Origin: an uncultured Arenicella sp.
GTDB taxonomy: Bacteria > Pseudomonadota > Gammaproteobacteria > Arenicellales > Arenicellaceae
DNA: 64,000 nucleotides
Reading direction: 5' to 3'
Assembly (NCBI GenBank): GCA_938045295.1
Contig: CALINO010000032.1
Span: 34,790-98,789, forward strand
Part shown: positions 8,931 through 18,222 of the stretch, in pieces
Layout: every line of letters starts with the position of its first letter
Numbering within the stretch: position 1 is the stretch's first letter
Program-made: the position numbers and the translations under genes
Notes under the pieces: model-generated
What the model was told of the DNA's origin: nothing
Database searches by the model: none
The model's input: only the letters and a program-made list of their open reading frames with translations

Positions 8931-10214
8931 ATGATTGCGGCAGATCAAAATCAAAGCTGGCTTGATGCGCATGCATCCACCCACTTTGCGAACATTTCAT
9001 GGCTGAACGAGCTGCGTAATAACGCGCTGGCCGCCTTTGAACAACAAGGCTTGCCAACGGTGCGCGATGAAGAATGGCGTTACACAAATTTGCGCAGCCT
9101 AAAGAGCCACTCATACCATTTGAGCATGGCCTCGCCGTTAAGCATGGAGTTGCCGGCTACCGACAACCCACGCTTGGTGTTTGTCGACGGTTATCTTGAT
9201 GCCGAGCATTCAAGCGCATTAGAACTCGATGGCGTTAATTTTGTGGCTGGGCATTTAGAGCAAAGCGACAGTTCACTGGCGCAGTATCACAGCACCACAC
9301 TGCCGAGCTCGCAACACGGGTTTACGGCACTGAACACCGCCTACGCTCAAGACGGCTACGTGATTGAATTGGCCAACAATCAAGTTATTGAAAACGTGAT
9401 TGAAGTGGTGTTCGTTTCGCAAAACGAAGGCGCGGTAAATCATACCCGCAACTTTATTATTGCCGGCGCTAATACAAAATGCAGTGTGGTTGAACGCCAC
9501 ATCGGCAAAGCCGGCTCAGTGTACTTAGCCAACAACGTTACTGAAATTATTGCTGGTGATAATGCGCACATAGACCATTACAAAATTCAGCAAGAGTCCG
9601 AAGAAGCGTTTCATATTGGCGGCGTGTTTATTCAACAGCAACGCAGCTCGCTGGTTAAAAACCACAACATTGCCCTAAGCGGCCTAGTCACGCGTAATGA
9701 CATTTACACTACGCTGCAAGGCGAAGGCGCGCACATGGAAATGAACGGTTTGGTGTTTGGCACTGGTCGTCAACACATCGACAACCACACCCAAGTGGAT
9801 CACGCGGTGCCTAACTGCACCAGCGACGAATATTATAAAACCGTGCTCGACGATAACTCGCGCAGTGTGTTTCGTGGCCGCATTATCGTGGCGCAAGACG
9901 CGCAACAAACCAACGCCGACCAGCAAAACAACAACCTATTGTTGTCACCCAACGCGGAAGCCGACACCAAACCGCAGTTAGAAATTTACGCGGACGATGT
10001 TAAGTGCTCGCATGGCGCCACCGTGGGTCAACTCGATGAAGGCTCTTTGTTTTACCTAAAGTCTCGCGGCATCAATAACGACTCTGCACGCGCCCTGCTG
10101 ACCTTTGCTTTTGCTAACGAAGTGATTGATCGTGTGAACATTGAGTCCATTAAAGACGAGTTAACACAGCTTGTTGCTGGCGAATTGCTAAGCGGCTTAG
10201 AAGAGCTGGTGTAG
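8931..10214 (+). CDS. sufD: Fe-S cluster scaffold subunit SufD
   Basis: 427 residues from ATG 8931, directly after the sufC stop (AAGAGGCAAGC acts as ribosome-binding site); the longer frame starting inside sufC is not needed. SufD is the SufB paralogue that pairs with it on two SufC subunits and is needed for iron entry. Motifs: an N-terminal helical part with RDEEWRYTNLR, then the beta-helix with HTRNFIIAGANTKCSVVERH, VFGTGRQHIDNHTQVDH, RSVFRGRIIVAQDAQQTNADQ (given in short parts), and the C-terminal DDVKCSHGATVGQLDEGSLFYL and SRGI. Strong family match. Confidence 0.95.
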   Translation: MIAADQNQSWLDAHASTHFANISWLNELRNNALAAFEQQGLPTVRDEEWRYTNLRSLKSHSYHLSMASPLSMELPATDNPRLVFVDGYLDAEHSSALELDGVNFVAGHLEQSDSSLAQYHSTTLPSSQHGFTALNTAYAQDGYVIELANNQVIENVIEVVFVSQNEGAVNHTRNFIIAGANTKCSVVERHIGKAGSVYLANNVTEIIAGDNAHIDHYKIQQESEEAFHIGGVFIQQQRSSLVKNHNIALSGLVTRNDIYTTLQGEGAHMEMNGLVFGTGRQHIDNHTQVDHAVPNCTSDEYYKTVLDDNSRSVFRGRIIVAQDAQQTNADQQNNNLLLSPNAEADTKPQLEIYADDVKCSHGATVGQLDEGSLFYLKSRGINNDSARALLTFAFANEVIDRVNIESIKDELTQLVAGELLSGLEELV

Positions 10215-10224
10215 TGAGGCCACA

Positions 10225-11481
10225 ATGAACCAAGTTGCCACCAACACACAAAAACACAGCCCAGTGTTTGATATTAACGCCATAAGAGCGGATTTCCCGG
10301 CGCTGCAACAGCAGGTGTCGGGGCACGACTTAGTGTATCTTGATAATGGTGCATCAACACAAAAACCACAGGCTGTGATTGACACCATCAAGCAATATTA
10401 CGAACGTGACAATTCGAATATTCATCGCGGCATACACACCTTAAGTCAACGTGCGACCGATCAATTTGAGGCCGCACGCGTTACCGTACAACAATTTATT
10501 AACGCGCCGTCAGATGCACAAATCATTTTTACGGCAGGCACCACCGAGTCAATAAATTTGGTAGCGCAATCGTATGTGCGCTCGTTCTTAAAGGCCGGAG
10601 ATGAAGTCATTGTTTCAATGATGGAACACCATTCCAATATTGTGCCATGGCAAATATTAGAACAGCAGATTGGCATCAAATTAGTCGTGGCGCCCATCAA
10701 TGAGCAAGGCGAGTTTTTATTTGATGAGTTCAAAGCGCTGCTTAATGAAAACACCAAATTTGTGTCAATAACTCAATTGTCTAACGCGCTTGGCACCATT
10801 ACGCCAATCAAAGACATTATTGACGCGGCTCACGCCGCTGGTGCCAAAGTCATGGTTGATGGCGCGCAAGCCATCGCGCACGCCGAAGTCGACGTGCAAG
10901 CCTTAGATTGCGATTTTTATGCCTTCTCTGGGCACAAAATATTCGCACCAACAGGCGTTGGCGTGCTGTATGGAAAACGCGAACTTCTCGATGCCATGCC
11001 ACCGTATCAAGGCGGCGGCGACATGATCAAAGAAGTGAGTTTTTCTGGCACCACCTACAACGAAGTGCCGCATAAGTTTGAAGCTGGAACACCCAACATC
11101 GCCGGTGTTATTGGCTTGGCCGCTGGGTTAAATTACGTGAGCAATATTGGCATTGCCAACATTGCCGCCCACGAGCAAGAACTGCTGCAATACGGCACAG
11201 AAAAACTGCTGGAGATTGACGGTTTGCACATTGTTGGCACGGCCGCTAATAAAGCCAGCATTTTATCGTTCAAAATAGACGGTGTGCACGCTTCGGATTT
11301 AGGCACACTGCTTGACCATCAAGGCGTGGCCATTCGTGTGGGTCACCACTGCGCCATGCCAGTGATGCATTTTTTCGGCCTTGACGCCATTGCCCGTGCC
11401 TCGCTCGCTTTTTACAACTCTAAACAAGATATTGACGCTTTGGTGGCCGCTATTAAAAAAGCCGTCGCCATGTTGAAGTAA
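10225..11481 (+). CDS. sufS: Cysteine desulfurase SufS
   Basis: 418 residues, a group-II PLP-dependent desulfurase. It removes sulfur from L-cysteine as an enzyme persulfide for cluster building. The PLP lysine is Lys238 (FSGHKIFAPTGVGVLYG) and the catalytic Cys is Cys376 (RVGHHCAMPVMHFFG), in the short loop of the SufS type rather than the long IscS loop. N-terminal signature: YLDNGASTQKP and RGIHTLSQRAT. SufS enzymes normally need SufE or SufU to accept the sulfur; neither is encoded in this operon or elsewhere in the window. Followed after 4 bp by the sufT-like gene. Confidence 0.95.
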   Translation: MNQVATNTQKHSPVFDINAIRADFPALQQQVSGHDLVYLDNGASTQKPQAVIDTIKQYYERDNSNIHRGIHTLSQRATDQFEAARVTVQQFINAPSDAQIIFTAGTTESINLVAQSYVRSFLKAGDEVIVSMMEHHSNIVPWQILEQQIGIKLVVAPINEQGEFLFDEFKALLNENTKFVSITQLSNALGTITPIKDIIDAAHAAGAKVMVDGAQAIAHAEVDVQALDCDFYAFSGHKIFAPTGVGVLYGKRELLDAMPPYQGGGDMIKEVSFSGTTYNEVPHKFEAGTPNIAGVIGLAAGLNYVSNIGIANIAAHEQELLQYGTEKLLEIDGLHIVGTAANKASILSFKIDGVHASDLGTLLDHQGVAIRVGHHCAMPVMHFFGLDAIARASLAFYNSKQDIDALVAAIKKAVAMLK

Positions 11482-11485
11482 TGCC

Positions 11486-11875
11486 ATGAATGAAGAATTG
11501 AAACCTTATATTGTACCGCGCGACAAGCCTGAACAAACGGTTGACGAAGCCGCACTACGCCAACGCAGCCCAGAAGAACTCGGCCCAGACATTGTGGAAG
11601 CATTACGCACCGTCTACGACCCAGAAATACCGGTTAATATTTATGACTTAGGGCTGATCTACGACTTTGAAGTGGATGAAAACTATTTTGTCGACGTGAG
11701 CATGACACTCACCGCGCCCGGCTGCCCAGTGGCGGAAACCTTTCCAGGCATTGTGGAAAACGCCGTAAAAAGCGTGATTGGCGTGTCTGATGCCAAAGTT
11801 GAACTGACCTTTGACCCACCGTGGACAATGGACAACATGTCTGAAGAAGCAAAGCTAGAACTGGGCATGATTTAA
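11486..11875 (+). CDS. sufT: SufT-like Fe-S assembly protein (MIP18/DUF59 family)
   Basis: 129 residues. The MIP18 domain covers residues about 30-115, with LRTVYDPEIPVNIYDLGLIY and the conserved TLTAPGCPVAE loop carrying the single reactive Cys. SufT proteins assist Fe-S maturation or transfer when demand is high; a carrier or targeting role is inferred, not shown. The gene closes the suf operon (4 bp after sufS). The next gene starts 9 bp downstream and could be cotranscribed. Confidence 0.9.
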   Translation: MNEELKPYIVPRDKPEQTVDEAALRQRSPEELGPDIVEALRTVYDPEIPVNIYDLGLIYDFEVDENYFVDVSMTLTAPGCPVAETFPGIVENAVKSVIGVSDAKVELTFDPPWTMDNMSEEAKLELGMI

Positions 11876-11884
11876 TTCGCGGCC

Positions 11885-12607
11885 ATGCTGTTCATTTCCA
11901 AAGCACTGAAATCATGCTTTGAACGGCTGCCTTCGCTATCAGTCAAGATTCCTTTTGGACACATGAAAGGGGTGCGTTGGATCGGCGCTTCTGCCAACCC
12001 TGGGCAAGTATTCGGCAAATATGAGCCCGAGCAAGAAGCAACGTTCATTGAATTATTGCAAAGCTGCAATACCTTCTGGGACGTAGGCGCACACGTAGGT
12101 TGGTACTCACTTTTATCGGCCAAAGTGTTACCAAAGCAGTGCAAAATCTTCAGCTTTGAGCCCAATCCTAACAATCTTGCTTTTTTGAAAAAGCACATTC
12201 AGCTCAATAACGTTAACAATATCGAAGTTATCAATATTGCACTCAGCGATTTTAATGGACAAGCGCAGTTCTCGGACTCAGCACAGCAAAGCTCATTAAA
12301 CCAAACCGGCCAGCATACCGTCACGGTAGCGTCAGCAGACTCACTGATTAGCGACACGTCAAATGACACACCAAATGTAGTTGCACCGGACTTCATTAAA
12401 CTGGATGTAGAGGGAGCCGAACTTGCTTTCTTACACGGCGCAAAACAAATGATTTGCGCATCACAGCCCCGCATTCTACTTTCTGCCCACGGCTATCAAA
12501 AGCGTGACCAGTGCGTGCAATGGCTTGAACAAAACAATTACAACATAGAACACTTAGTATCGAACGCCGACCACGGCGACTATGTGTTTTACGCAACCCC
12601 TCAATAG
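11885..12607 (+). CDS. FkbM-family SAM-dependent methyltransferase
   Basis: 240 residues. The SAM-binding motif is FWDVGAHVGWYSLLSAK (near residue 62), followed by FSFEPNPNNLAFLKKHIQ, NVNNIEVINIALSD, and the FkbM hallmark FIKLDVEGAELAFLHGA. FkbM enzymes O-methylate small molecules, sugars or glycans, and the substrate cannot be told from sequence. It follows sufT by 9 bp but has no obvious link to Fe-S assembly; read-through from the suf promoter is possible. The protein begins with a short hydrophobic stretch (MLFISKALKSCF) not strong enough to be called a signal peptide. Confidence 0.85.
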   Translation: MLFISKALKSCFERLPSLSVKIPFGHMKGVRWIGASANPGQVFGKYEPEQEATFIELLQSCNTFWDVGAHVGWYSLLSAKVLPKQCKIFSFEPNPNNLAFLKKHIQLNNVNNIEVINIALSDFNGQAQFSDSAQQSSLNQTGQHTVTVASADSLISDTSNDTPNVVAPDFIKLDVEGAELAFLHGAKQMICASQPRILLSAHGYQKRDQCVQWLEQNNYNIEHLVSNADHGDYVFYATPQ

Positions 12608-12642
12608 TTGTTATTTCGCACTAAACTCCAGCGTACGTAAAC

Positions 12643-13362
12643 ATGCAAGAACCTGAAATATTAACCGTATTGAAAGACGCGCAAACGGCTCATCAAGCCG
12701 GTGATTTTGTTAATGCACTGAAATTTTATGAGCACTTTTTTGATCACGCGCTAGACGATGACCCTTATGCGCTCTACGCCGTCAGGTTGTCTCACTGCTT
12801 ACACGGTTGGGTTGAATTGGCGCAGGTTTTCCCCGGGGCAAAAAACGCACTGGAGCGTAAAAAGCGCAGCGTGTTGGACTTATATGAAACGCAGCGCCAC
12901 CCAGAACAGTTTCATGACTACCTATCCATCAGCCGCGCATTAGGGCTTGAAGCCGATGCGTTAGAAACCTTTCTGGCATTGCATAACAGCCACCCTAAAT
13001 CCGCCACCAAGTTAACAAAGTACATCTGGAATGATCTGATCAATGCCGAGCATTGGCAAGTGTGCAGCGAGCTCATGGTTGAGAGTAACCAGAAGCTGGA
13101 TGAGTTATTCGCGGTGTACGATGAAGCGGCAAAGCTAAAAGAGTTTGATTCCTCATTTGACAACCCGTCGTTCGAACAGCATATTGTGGACAACCTGTTA
13201 AACGATTTGCAATGCGTGGTGATGGTGCTGCGCCATACAAACCGGGTTGAAGAGCTCGAGGCAATGCAACGACAGTTCTATCAAGGCGTAGAGCAACGAA
13301 ACCACTCATTGCTCAGCAAACAAGTTCACGCAAAAGGGGCGTTTTTATTTGCGGGGCATTAA
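12643..13362 (+). CDS. Helical (TPR-like) protein of unknown function
   Basis: 239 residues, predicted almost entirely helical and soluble, with no signal peptide. The first 50 residues (LKDAQTAHQAGDFVNALKFYEHFFDHALDDD) look like one degenerate tetratricopeptide repeat. The rest has amphipathic helices with HCLHGWVELAQ and conserved-looking aromatic positions, but I do not recognise a named family. It sits 35 bp after the FkbM gene and 27 bp before the alpha/beta-hydrolase gene, in the same direction, so it is probably in one transcript with them. Confidence 0.65.
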   Translation: MQEPEILTVLKDAQTAHQAGDFVNALKFYEHFFDHALDDDPYALYAVRLSHCLHGWVELAQVFPGAKNALERKKRSVLDLYETQRHPEQFHDYLSISRALGLEADALETFLALHNSHPKSATKLTKYIWNDLINAEHWQVCSELMVESNQKLDELFAVYDEAAKLKEFDSSFDNPSFEQHIVDNLLNDLQCVVMVLRHTNRVEELEAMQRQFYQGVEQRNHSLLSKQVHAKGAFLFAGH

Positions 13363-13389
13363 TTAAACACATTAGCAAGAGGCCGATTT

Positions 13390-14205
13390 ATGAAGGTTAC
13401 GGAGCGTCATCAACACGGTTGTTACTATCGCACTTGGCATGCCGAGAACCCCAAAGGTGCCATTCAACTTGTTCACGGCCTAGCTGAACACTGCCAGCGC
13501 TATGAGCACTTGGCACAAGCCGTCACCCAGGCCGGTTACTCTTTATACGCAATAGACCTGCCCAACCACGGAAAGTCAGATGGAAAACGCGGCCACCTGC
13601 ACAGCTTTGCAGAATTTGAAACCGCCTGCCAACACCTGTATGAGAGCATGCAAGGTGAACTGCCAAACGCAAAAAAGTTTTTACTAGGCCACAGCATGGG
13701 CGGTTTAATAGCCAGTTGTTTTTTACTCAATCACCAGCACCAGTACAATGGGGCAATGCTTTCAGGGCCCGCCATTCAAAGCCCTCAAGAGCCACCGGCT
13801 TGGCAAGTTCACCTTATTACGTTGATTTCAAAGTTATTTCCCAAAGCGGGCATGCTAACACTTGAGTCCAGCGGCATTAGTCGTGACAAGGCAGTGTATG
13901 AGCGATACATGAATGACCCACTGGTATTCAAAAGCAAACTGTCGGCCAAATTTTTAGTAGAACTTAATGCCGCCATGGCACGTATTACGCAACACGCGGC
14001 CGACATCAATGTGCCGTTACTAATCATGCACGGAAGCAGTGACAACATTACCGCGCCCGCAGGCTCGCAATACTTGTATGACAACTGCCAAAGCGATGAT
14101 AAAACTCTCAAATTATACGAAGGCTTATATCACGAAATTTTTAATGAGCCTGAGCACCCCGGCGTATTTAAAGACCTGATTGAATGGTTGGATAAGCGCG
14201 TGTAA
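13390..14205 (+). CDS. Alpha/beta hydrolase, monoacylglycerol lipase/lysophospholipase-like
   Basis: 271 residues with the full alpha/beta-hydrolase layout: oxyanion segment VHGLAEH, strand YAIDLPNHGKSDG, nucleophile elbow LLGHSMGGLIA (Ser102), acid segment LLIMHGSSDNITAP and the His in LYHEIFNEP. The pattern NHGKSDGKRGH is typical of the PldB/monoglyceride-lipase group, which hydrolyses monoacylglycerols or lysophospholipids in or near the membrane. There is no signal peptide, so a cytoplasmic role is likely. Ribosome-binding site AAGAGG lies upstream. It ends 104 bp before the second C25 gene. Confidence 0.88.
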   Translation: MKVTERHQHGCYYRTWHAENPKGAIQLVHGLAEHCQRYEHLAQAVTQAGYSLYAIDLPNHGKSDGKRGHLHSFAEFETACQHLYESMQGELPNAKKFLLGHSMGGLIASCFLLNHQHQYNGAMLSGPAIQSPQEPPAWQVHLITLISKLFPKAGMLTLESSGISRDKAVYERYMNDPLVFKSKLSAKFLVELNAAMARITQHAADINVPLLIMHGSSDNITAPAGSQYLYDNCQSDDKTLKLYEGLYHEIFNEPEHPGVFKDLIEWLDKRV

Positions 14206-14250
14206 ACGGTCGCTTTTCATTAAACTGAGGCTTTTTTTAGCAAAAACGGT

Positions 14251-14268
14251 GACAAATACGTACATCTA
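14251..14268 (+). promoter_or_regulatory. Candidate regulatory motif before the second C25 gene
   Basis: GACAAATACGTACATCTA, 42 bp upstream of the start codon, matches the motif at 5993-6009 apart from one inserted base. Placement so close to the gene suggests it overlaps the promoter or the early leader. Confidence 0.35.
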
Positions 14269-14309
14269 GGTAGTATAGGATGGGTTAATAGCTAATCTGG
14301 GGGGGTTAA

Positions 14310-17300
14310 ATGGCTAATCTATTCGTATTTCTTCAACGACACATTCCACTTAATATCATGTTTCGTCTGCTGCTTATTATAAGTGCATCACTGTTTGCTG
14401 CATTACCGGCACTGGGGCAAATTTGCTCCACTGACCCTAATCTAAACATTCCCGACGGTTCTGGCAGTGCGGGTTCTGGCGGCCCAGCCTCAATCACCAT
14501 TGACGTACCGGCTTTTTACACCAATGCAATCACTGATCTGACGTTTGATGTTCAAGTAAATCACACCTACGTGGGTGATTTAATCATCACCTTGCAAAGC
14601 CCTTCAGGCACCGTCGTTACTTTGATGGACAGACCCGGTGTGCCTGCCAGCACCTTTGGCTGCAGCCAGAATAATGTTGCTGCCACCTTTGATGACGCTT
14701 CAGGTATTCCAGTCGAAACACAATGCCCAGCGGCCACCCCTACTATCGCCGGTGTACTCAACCCACAAGGCTCATTAAGCGATTTTGACGGTGAAATACC
14801 GGCCGGCACATGGACCTTGACCGTAACCGACAACGCTGGCCAAGACACCGGCTCTATTATTTCCGCGGCTAATTGTTTAGACCTAACCACGGTGCCAGTG
14901 GTACTCAGTTCATTTAAATCAAAGCAACGCGGCCAACGCTTAAACATGCAGTGGCAAACCGCCAGTGAAGCCTTTAATTTAGGCTTTAACCTTTGGGGCA
15001 ACCTAGACGGTGAATGGACTCAACTCAATAATCGCCTAATACCCAGTCACACGGTAGACTCGGTAGAACCGCAGCACTATCGCCGTAAAATCAACCTCAA
15101 CAAACTGGCAAGCCAACCAACTCACATTGGTATTTCATCGGTTTCAAGCTCTGGGTTTGAAGAGTTTTATGGGCCGTTCGAAGTGGGCGAAAACTACGGT
15201 GAGCTCACTGTGCCAGAAGCCATTGATTGGAGCGAGCAGCGAGCGCAACACGCCCAAACAATGCGAAACAACGGTTTCGAATTTCGCCATAATCGTTGGC
15301 GTAAAAAAACTCAGCGTTCAGAAAAACAAGCCGCTCGTTTGCAGCAGCGTTTTTCAGACCTTTGGTTACGTATTGAAGAAACCGGCGTATACCGCATCAC
15401 TCACCAAGACCTAGTTGCCCAAGGCATTGATCTAAGCGGGCTGCCTATTAAGCATCTGGCATTAAGTCAGGCTGGCAAACCAATTGCGCGTATAGTAAGC
15501 AACCCGAATCCGTCGAAAAATAAGCCGGGGAAAAGGCAACGCTTTGGCGAGGGCAGTGAAATTATTTTCTACGCACAGACGCCCAACGGCGAACAGGCCC
15601 GTTATGTTGATTACACCAATATTCGCCTTTCGGCTGACATTAGCAAAGCCCTTAATGCTCAATCAGCCAGTGAATTACTTGATGTAGATGGCGCTGTTAG
15701 CCGCACCCACATCCAACGAGTAAACTTTGGCAAACCGAACGGTTATTCGTTCATTATTCCGGGCTATAGCCCTTGGTATGACGAAGTCATTTATGCCTTT
15801 GGTGATACCGGCACCAAAGTAATGTCGTTTGACGTTGAACAATCGGCTGACCTTAACGCTCCGGTTAACATTGAGTTGAATTTGATGGGCGGCACCAGTT
15901 TTGACAATGTGGATAACGACGGTGATGGCGTGGTGGAACCCGACCATCACTTTAAGGTTTATCTGAATCGCGATGAATTTTCTGCGCCCATTTACGAAGG
16001 TTACAGCGAAAAAGTAGACGCGATACATGTTCAAATCAGCAACACTGGCCAACTCAAACATGGCAGCAATAGTATTGAAATTGAGGTTATTCCAGACAAC
16101 GGTCATAACCTTGATGCCCTTTACTTTTTAAACGCCCAAGCCGCCTATCAGGTTGCTAATTCGGTAAACGGTACACATAACAAGTTCGAGTTGCTGGCTA
16201 ACCAAGAGTGGGTTCAAGTCAACGACGCCAGTAACATTGAACGCGTGTTTGTTTATGACTCAGCCAATAACTTTGCAGAGGTCAATACCGTTCGCACGGC
16301 TGAACAGCTGGTATTTAAAGCGCCAAGCGCCATTGGCGAAAGTACGCAACGCACCGCGTGGCTGGCCAGCACTGATGGTTATTTAAGCCCTACTGAGATA
16401 AGCACCGTGCCTTCGCTAAGCGCACAAAGTTTAGACTTAACCGACATTAACTATGTCATCATCGCGGCACCGTCATTGATTGGCGCCGACCTTGAACGAT
16501 TTGCACACACGCAACGCGAACTTGGCCGGCACGTTAAAATTGTCTCTGCTCACGACATCTACACTCAATACGCCGACGGCTTAGAGATACCCAGCGCCAT
16601 TGCCCAATACCTAAAAGACGCCGCTAGTAACACCACCAGTAACAACGGGGCGCAAACCGCAGTACCACTGCAATACGCATTATTAGTCGGTGGGCACACG
16701 TACAATTATCGAGGTTATAACAGCACCCCCGAAGACCGCCCGATTAATTTAATTCCCTCGTTTTATCGAAATGGCGAGAGTTCAATAAACCGTCAAATAC
16801 CCACTGCGGTTCCTTTCGTTGATTTTAACAATGATGGCCTGCCTGAACTGGCTATCGGCCGCTGGCCGGTGCGTAATTTAGAGCAATTAAATTCGGTGGT
16901 GAACAAAACCATTGCTTGGCACCAAGACGGCTCAAACAAAAGTAACCGGCACGCATTATTCGTAGCACAACAAGACGAAGAGCTGAATAACTTCAGCGCT
17001 TCTTTGGAGCGACTTAAAGCAAACGTTGGCCATATCAGCCAACCGTGGCCAATATTCAATCAAGTCTACTTTTCTGAGATTCTTGCTGACAACACGGTAC
17101 CTGACAATGAAAAAGTGGCTACCGCACGCAAGCGGCTGATAGACGGCATCAATCAAGGCCCGGCATTAACGGTGTACAGTGGCCATGCGTCACCCACAAC
17201 TTGGGGCAAGCAAAACTTGCTAACCACCTCAGTGGTGGATGAGTTCACTAATGCCGACAGCCCAACCTTAATTATTCCACTGGCGTGCTACACCACTTAC

Positions 17301-17651
17301 TATGAAACGCCAAACGTGAAATCATTATCGGAACGCTTATTCACTGACAATCAAGCCGGTGCCGTGGGCATAAGTGGCCCAGCTCTCTTAAGCTATGCAT
17401 CTAATAATGAGCGCTTTGCTAAAAGTTTGCTCGGGCTAATGACCCAACAAGGGCATGATCTTGGCACCGCCGTTATGTTGGCTAAAAACGCATTACGCAA
17501 CAGCGGTGAGCGAGGGCAAACCGTGGTTTACAATTGGGTGACCTTAGCCGACCCCACGCTGAATTTTGCTTCTGTGCCAATTGACACACCGCCGCCATCA
17601 GACGATGAAAAGAAGAATCCAGCGCCTTCGCTTACCGTCACTAAGCAATAA
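14310..17651 (+). CDS. Peptidase family C25 (gingipain-like) protein with P/Homo B domain
   Basis: 1,113 residues. The start at 14310 is preceded by a G7 tract four bases away; a Met17 start (MFRLLLIISASLFAALPALG) would give a more standard signal peptide. Residues about 45-190 form a proprotein-convertase P domain (ITDLTFDVQVNHTYVGDLI, LQSPSGTVVTLMDRPG, GTWTLTVTDNAGQDTGSI). Then comes the module shared with the other two C25 proteins (VVLSSFKSKQRG, NLGFNLWG, EEFYGPFEVGENYGE, GVYRITHQDL) and the peptidase core with LLVGGHTYNYRG, DFNNDGLPELAIGRWPV, catalytic His959 (YSGHASP) and Cys993 (LACYTTYYE). It is the only one of the three with a Pro/Ser/Lys-rich tail after ADPTLNF. Secreted protease is likely; target and export route unknown. 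Confidence 0.87.
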   Translation: MANLFVFLQRHIPLNIMFRLLLIISASLFAALPALGQICSTDPNLNIPDGSGSAGSGGPASITIDVPAFYTNAITDLTFDVQVNHTYVGDLIITLQSPSGTVVTLMDRPGVPASTFGCSQNNVAATFDDASGIPVETQCPAATPTIAGVLNPQGSLSDFDGEIPAGTWTLTVTDNAGQDTGSIISAANCLDLTTVPVVLSSFKSKQRGQRLNMQWQTASEAFNLGFNLWGNLDGEWTQLNNRLIPSHTVDSVEPQHYRRKINLNKLASQPTHIGISSVSSSGFEEFYGPFEVGENYGELTVPEAIDWSEQRAQHAQTMRNNGFEFRHNRWRKKTQRSEKQAARLQQRFSDLWLRIEETGVYRITHQDLVAQGIDLSGLPIKHLALSQAGKPIARIVSNPNPSKNKPGKRQRFGEGSEIIFYAQTPNGEQARYVDYTNIRLSADISKALNAQSASELLDVDGAVSRTHIQRVNFGKPNGYSFIIPGYSPWYDEVIYAFGDTGTKVMSFDVEQSADLNAPVNIELNLMGGTSFDNVDNDGDGVVEPDHHFKVYLNRDEFSAPIYEGYSEKVDAIHVQISNTGQLKHGSNSIEIEVIPDNGHNLDALYFLNAQAAYQVANSVNGTHNKFELLANQEWVQVNDASNIERVFVYDSANNFAEVNTVRTAEQLVFKAPSAIGESTQRTAWLASTDGYLSPTEISTVPSLSAQSLDLTDINYVIIAAPSLIGADLERFAHTQRELGRHVKIVSAHDIYTQYADGLEIPSAIAQYLKDAASNTTSNNGAQTAVPLQYALLVGGHTYNYRGYNSTPEDRPINLIPSFYRNGESSINRQIPTAVPFVDFNNDGLPELAIGRWPVRNLEQLNSVVNKTIAWHQDGSNKSNRHALFVAQQDEELNNFSASLERLKANVGHISQPWPIFNQVYFSEILADNTVPDNEKVATARKRLIDGINQGPALTVYSGHASPTTWGKQNLLTTSVVDEFTNADSPTLIIPLACYTTYYETPNVKSLSERLFTDNQAGAVGISGPALLSYASNNERFAKSLLGLMTQQGHDLGTAVMLAKNALRNSGERGQTVVYNWVTLADPTLNFASVPIDTPPPSDDEKKNPAPSLTVTKQ

Positions 17652-17677
17652 AGCAAACACGGCCCTCACTCAACTTT

Positions 17678-17703
17678 GATAAAGTGCTGCAAAGCACTTT
17701 ATC
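17678..17703. terminator. Perfect 11-bp hairpin with GCAA tetraloop
   Basis: GATAAAGTGCT and AGCACTTTATC pair perfectly around a GCAA (GNRA) loop, 27 bp after the C25 stop. There is no T-run, so it may be a 3' end stabiliser or weak terminator, or part of the leader of the next gene. Confidence 0.5.
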
Positions 17704-17760
17704 TCGGCCATAACATTGATTGAAGAAATCAGCGATAGCACTAAAACCAAAATTATATTG

Positions 17761-18219
17761 ATGCCAAACAGATCCATGTCTTGGCAAAGTAACAAAAAAA
17801 TACTGCTGGGTATTTTTTGTTTGAACGCCACCATTGCTTTGGCATGGACGTATATGGGCGCTTGGATGGTATTGCCTTTTGCCGGTTTAGAGGTGCTATT
17901 GGTGGGTTTGGGTATGTACTACGTGTCGTGGAAGCTCAGCTTCAAACAAGTCATTACGCTTGAGAATGACTCTTTCATATTGCAAAAAGGCGTGTATTTT
18001 CCAAAACAAGAATGGCACTGGCAACGCAGCCAAATAAGGCTAATAAAAACACCGAATCAATACCGAATGAGTGCGCCCAAGCTGCAGTTACAACATTTGA
18101 ATCAAGTGGTGGAAGTGGGTGATTTTTTAAACCGAGATGAGAAAAAGCAACTGCGCGAGCTCATGGTGAATTTAAACATTCCTTTGCGCACACAAACCGC
18201 CGGCCGCACAAACTATTGA
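17761..18219 (+). CDS. DUF2244 integral membrane protein
   Basis: 152 residues from ATG 17761; a TTG start at 17716 would add 15 residues. Neither has a clear ribosome-binding site. Two transmembrane helices lie near the start (ILLGIFCLNATIALAWTYMGAW and VLPFAGLEVLLVGLGMYYVSW, given in part), followed by a cytoplasmic beta-rich part with LENDSFILQKG and WHWQRSQIRLI, as in DUF2244 proteins. Family members are often near respiratory or membrane-associated genes, but no function is established. The DUF3080 lipoprotein gene follows after 3 bp. Confidence 0.75.
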   Translation: MPNRSMSWQSNKKILLGIFCLNATIALAWTYMGAWMVLPFAGLEVLLVGLGMYYVSWKLSFKQVITLENDSFILQKGVYFPKQEWHWQRSQIRLIKTPNQYRMSAPKLQLQHLNQVVEVGDFLNRDEKKQLRELMVNLNIPLRTQTAGRTNY

Positions 18220-18222
18220 GCG

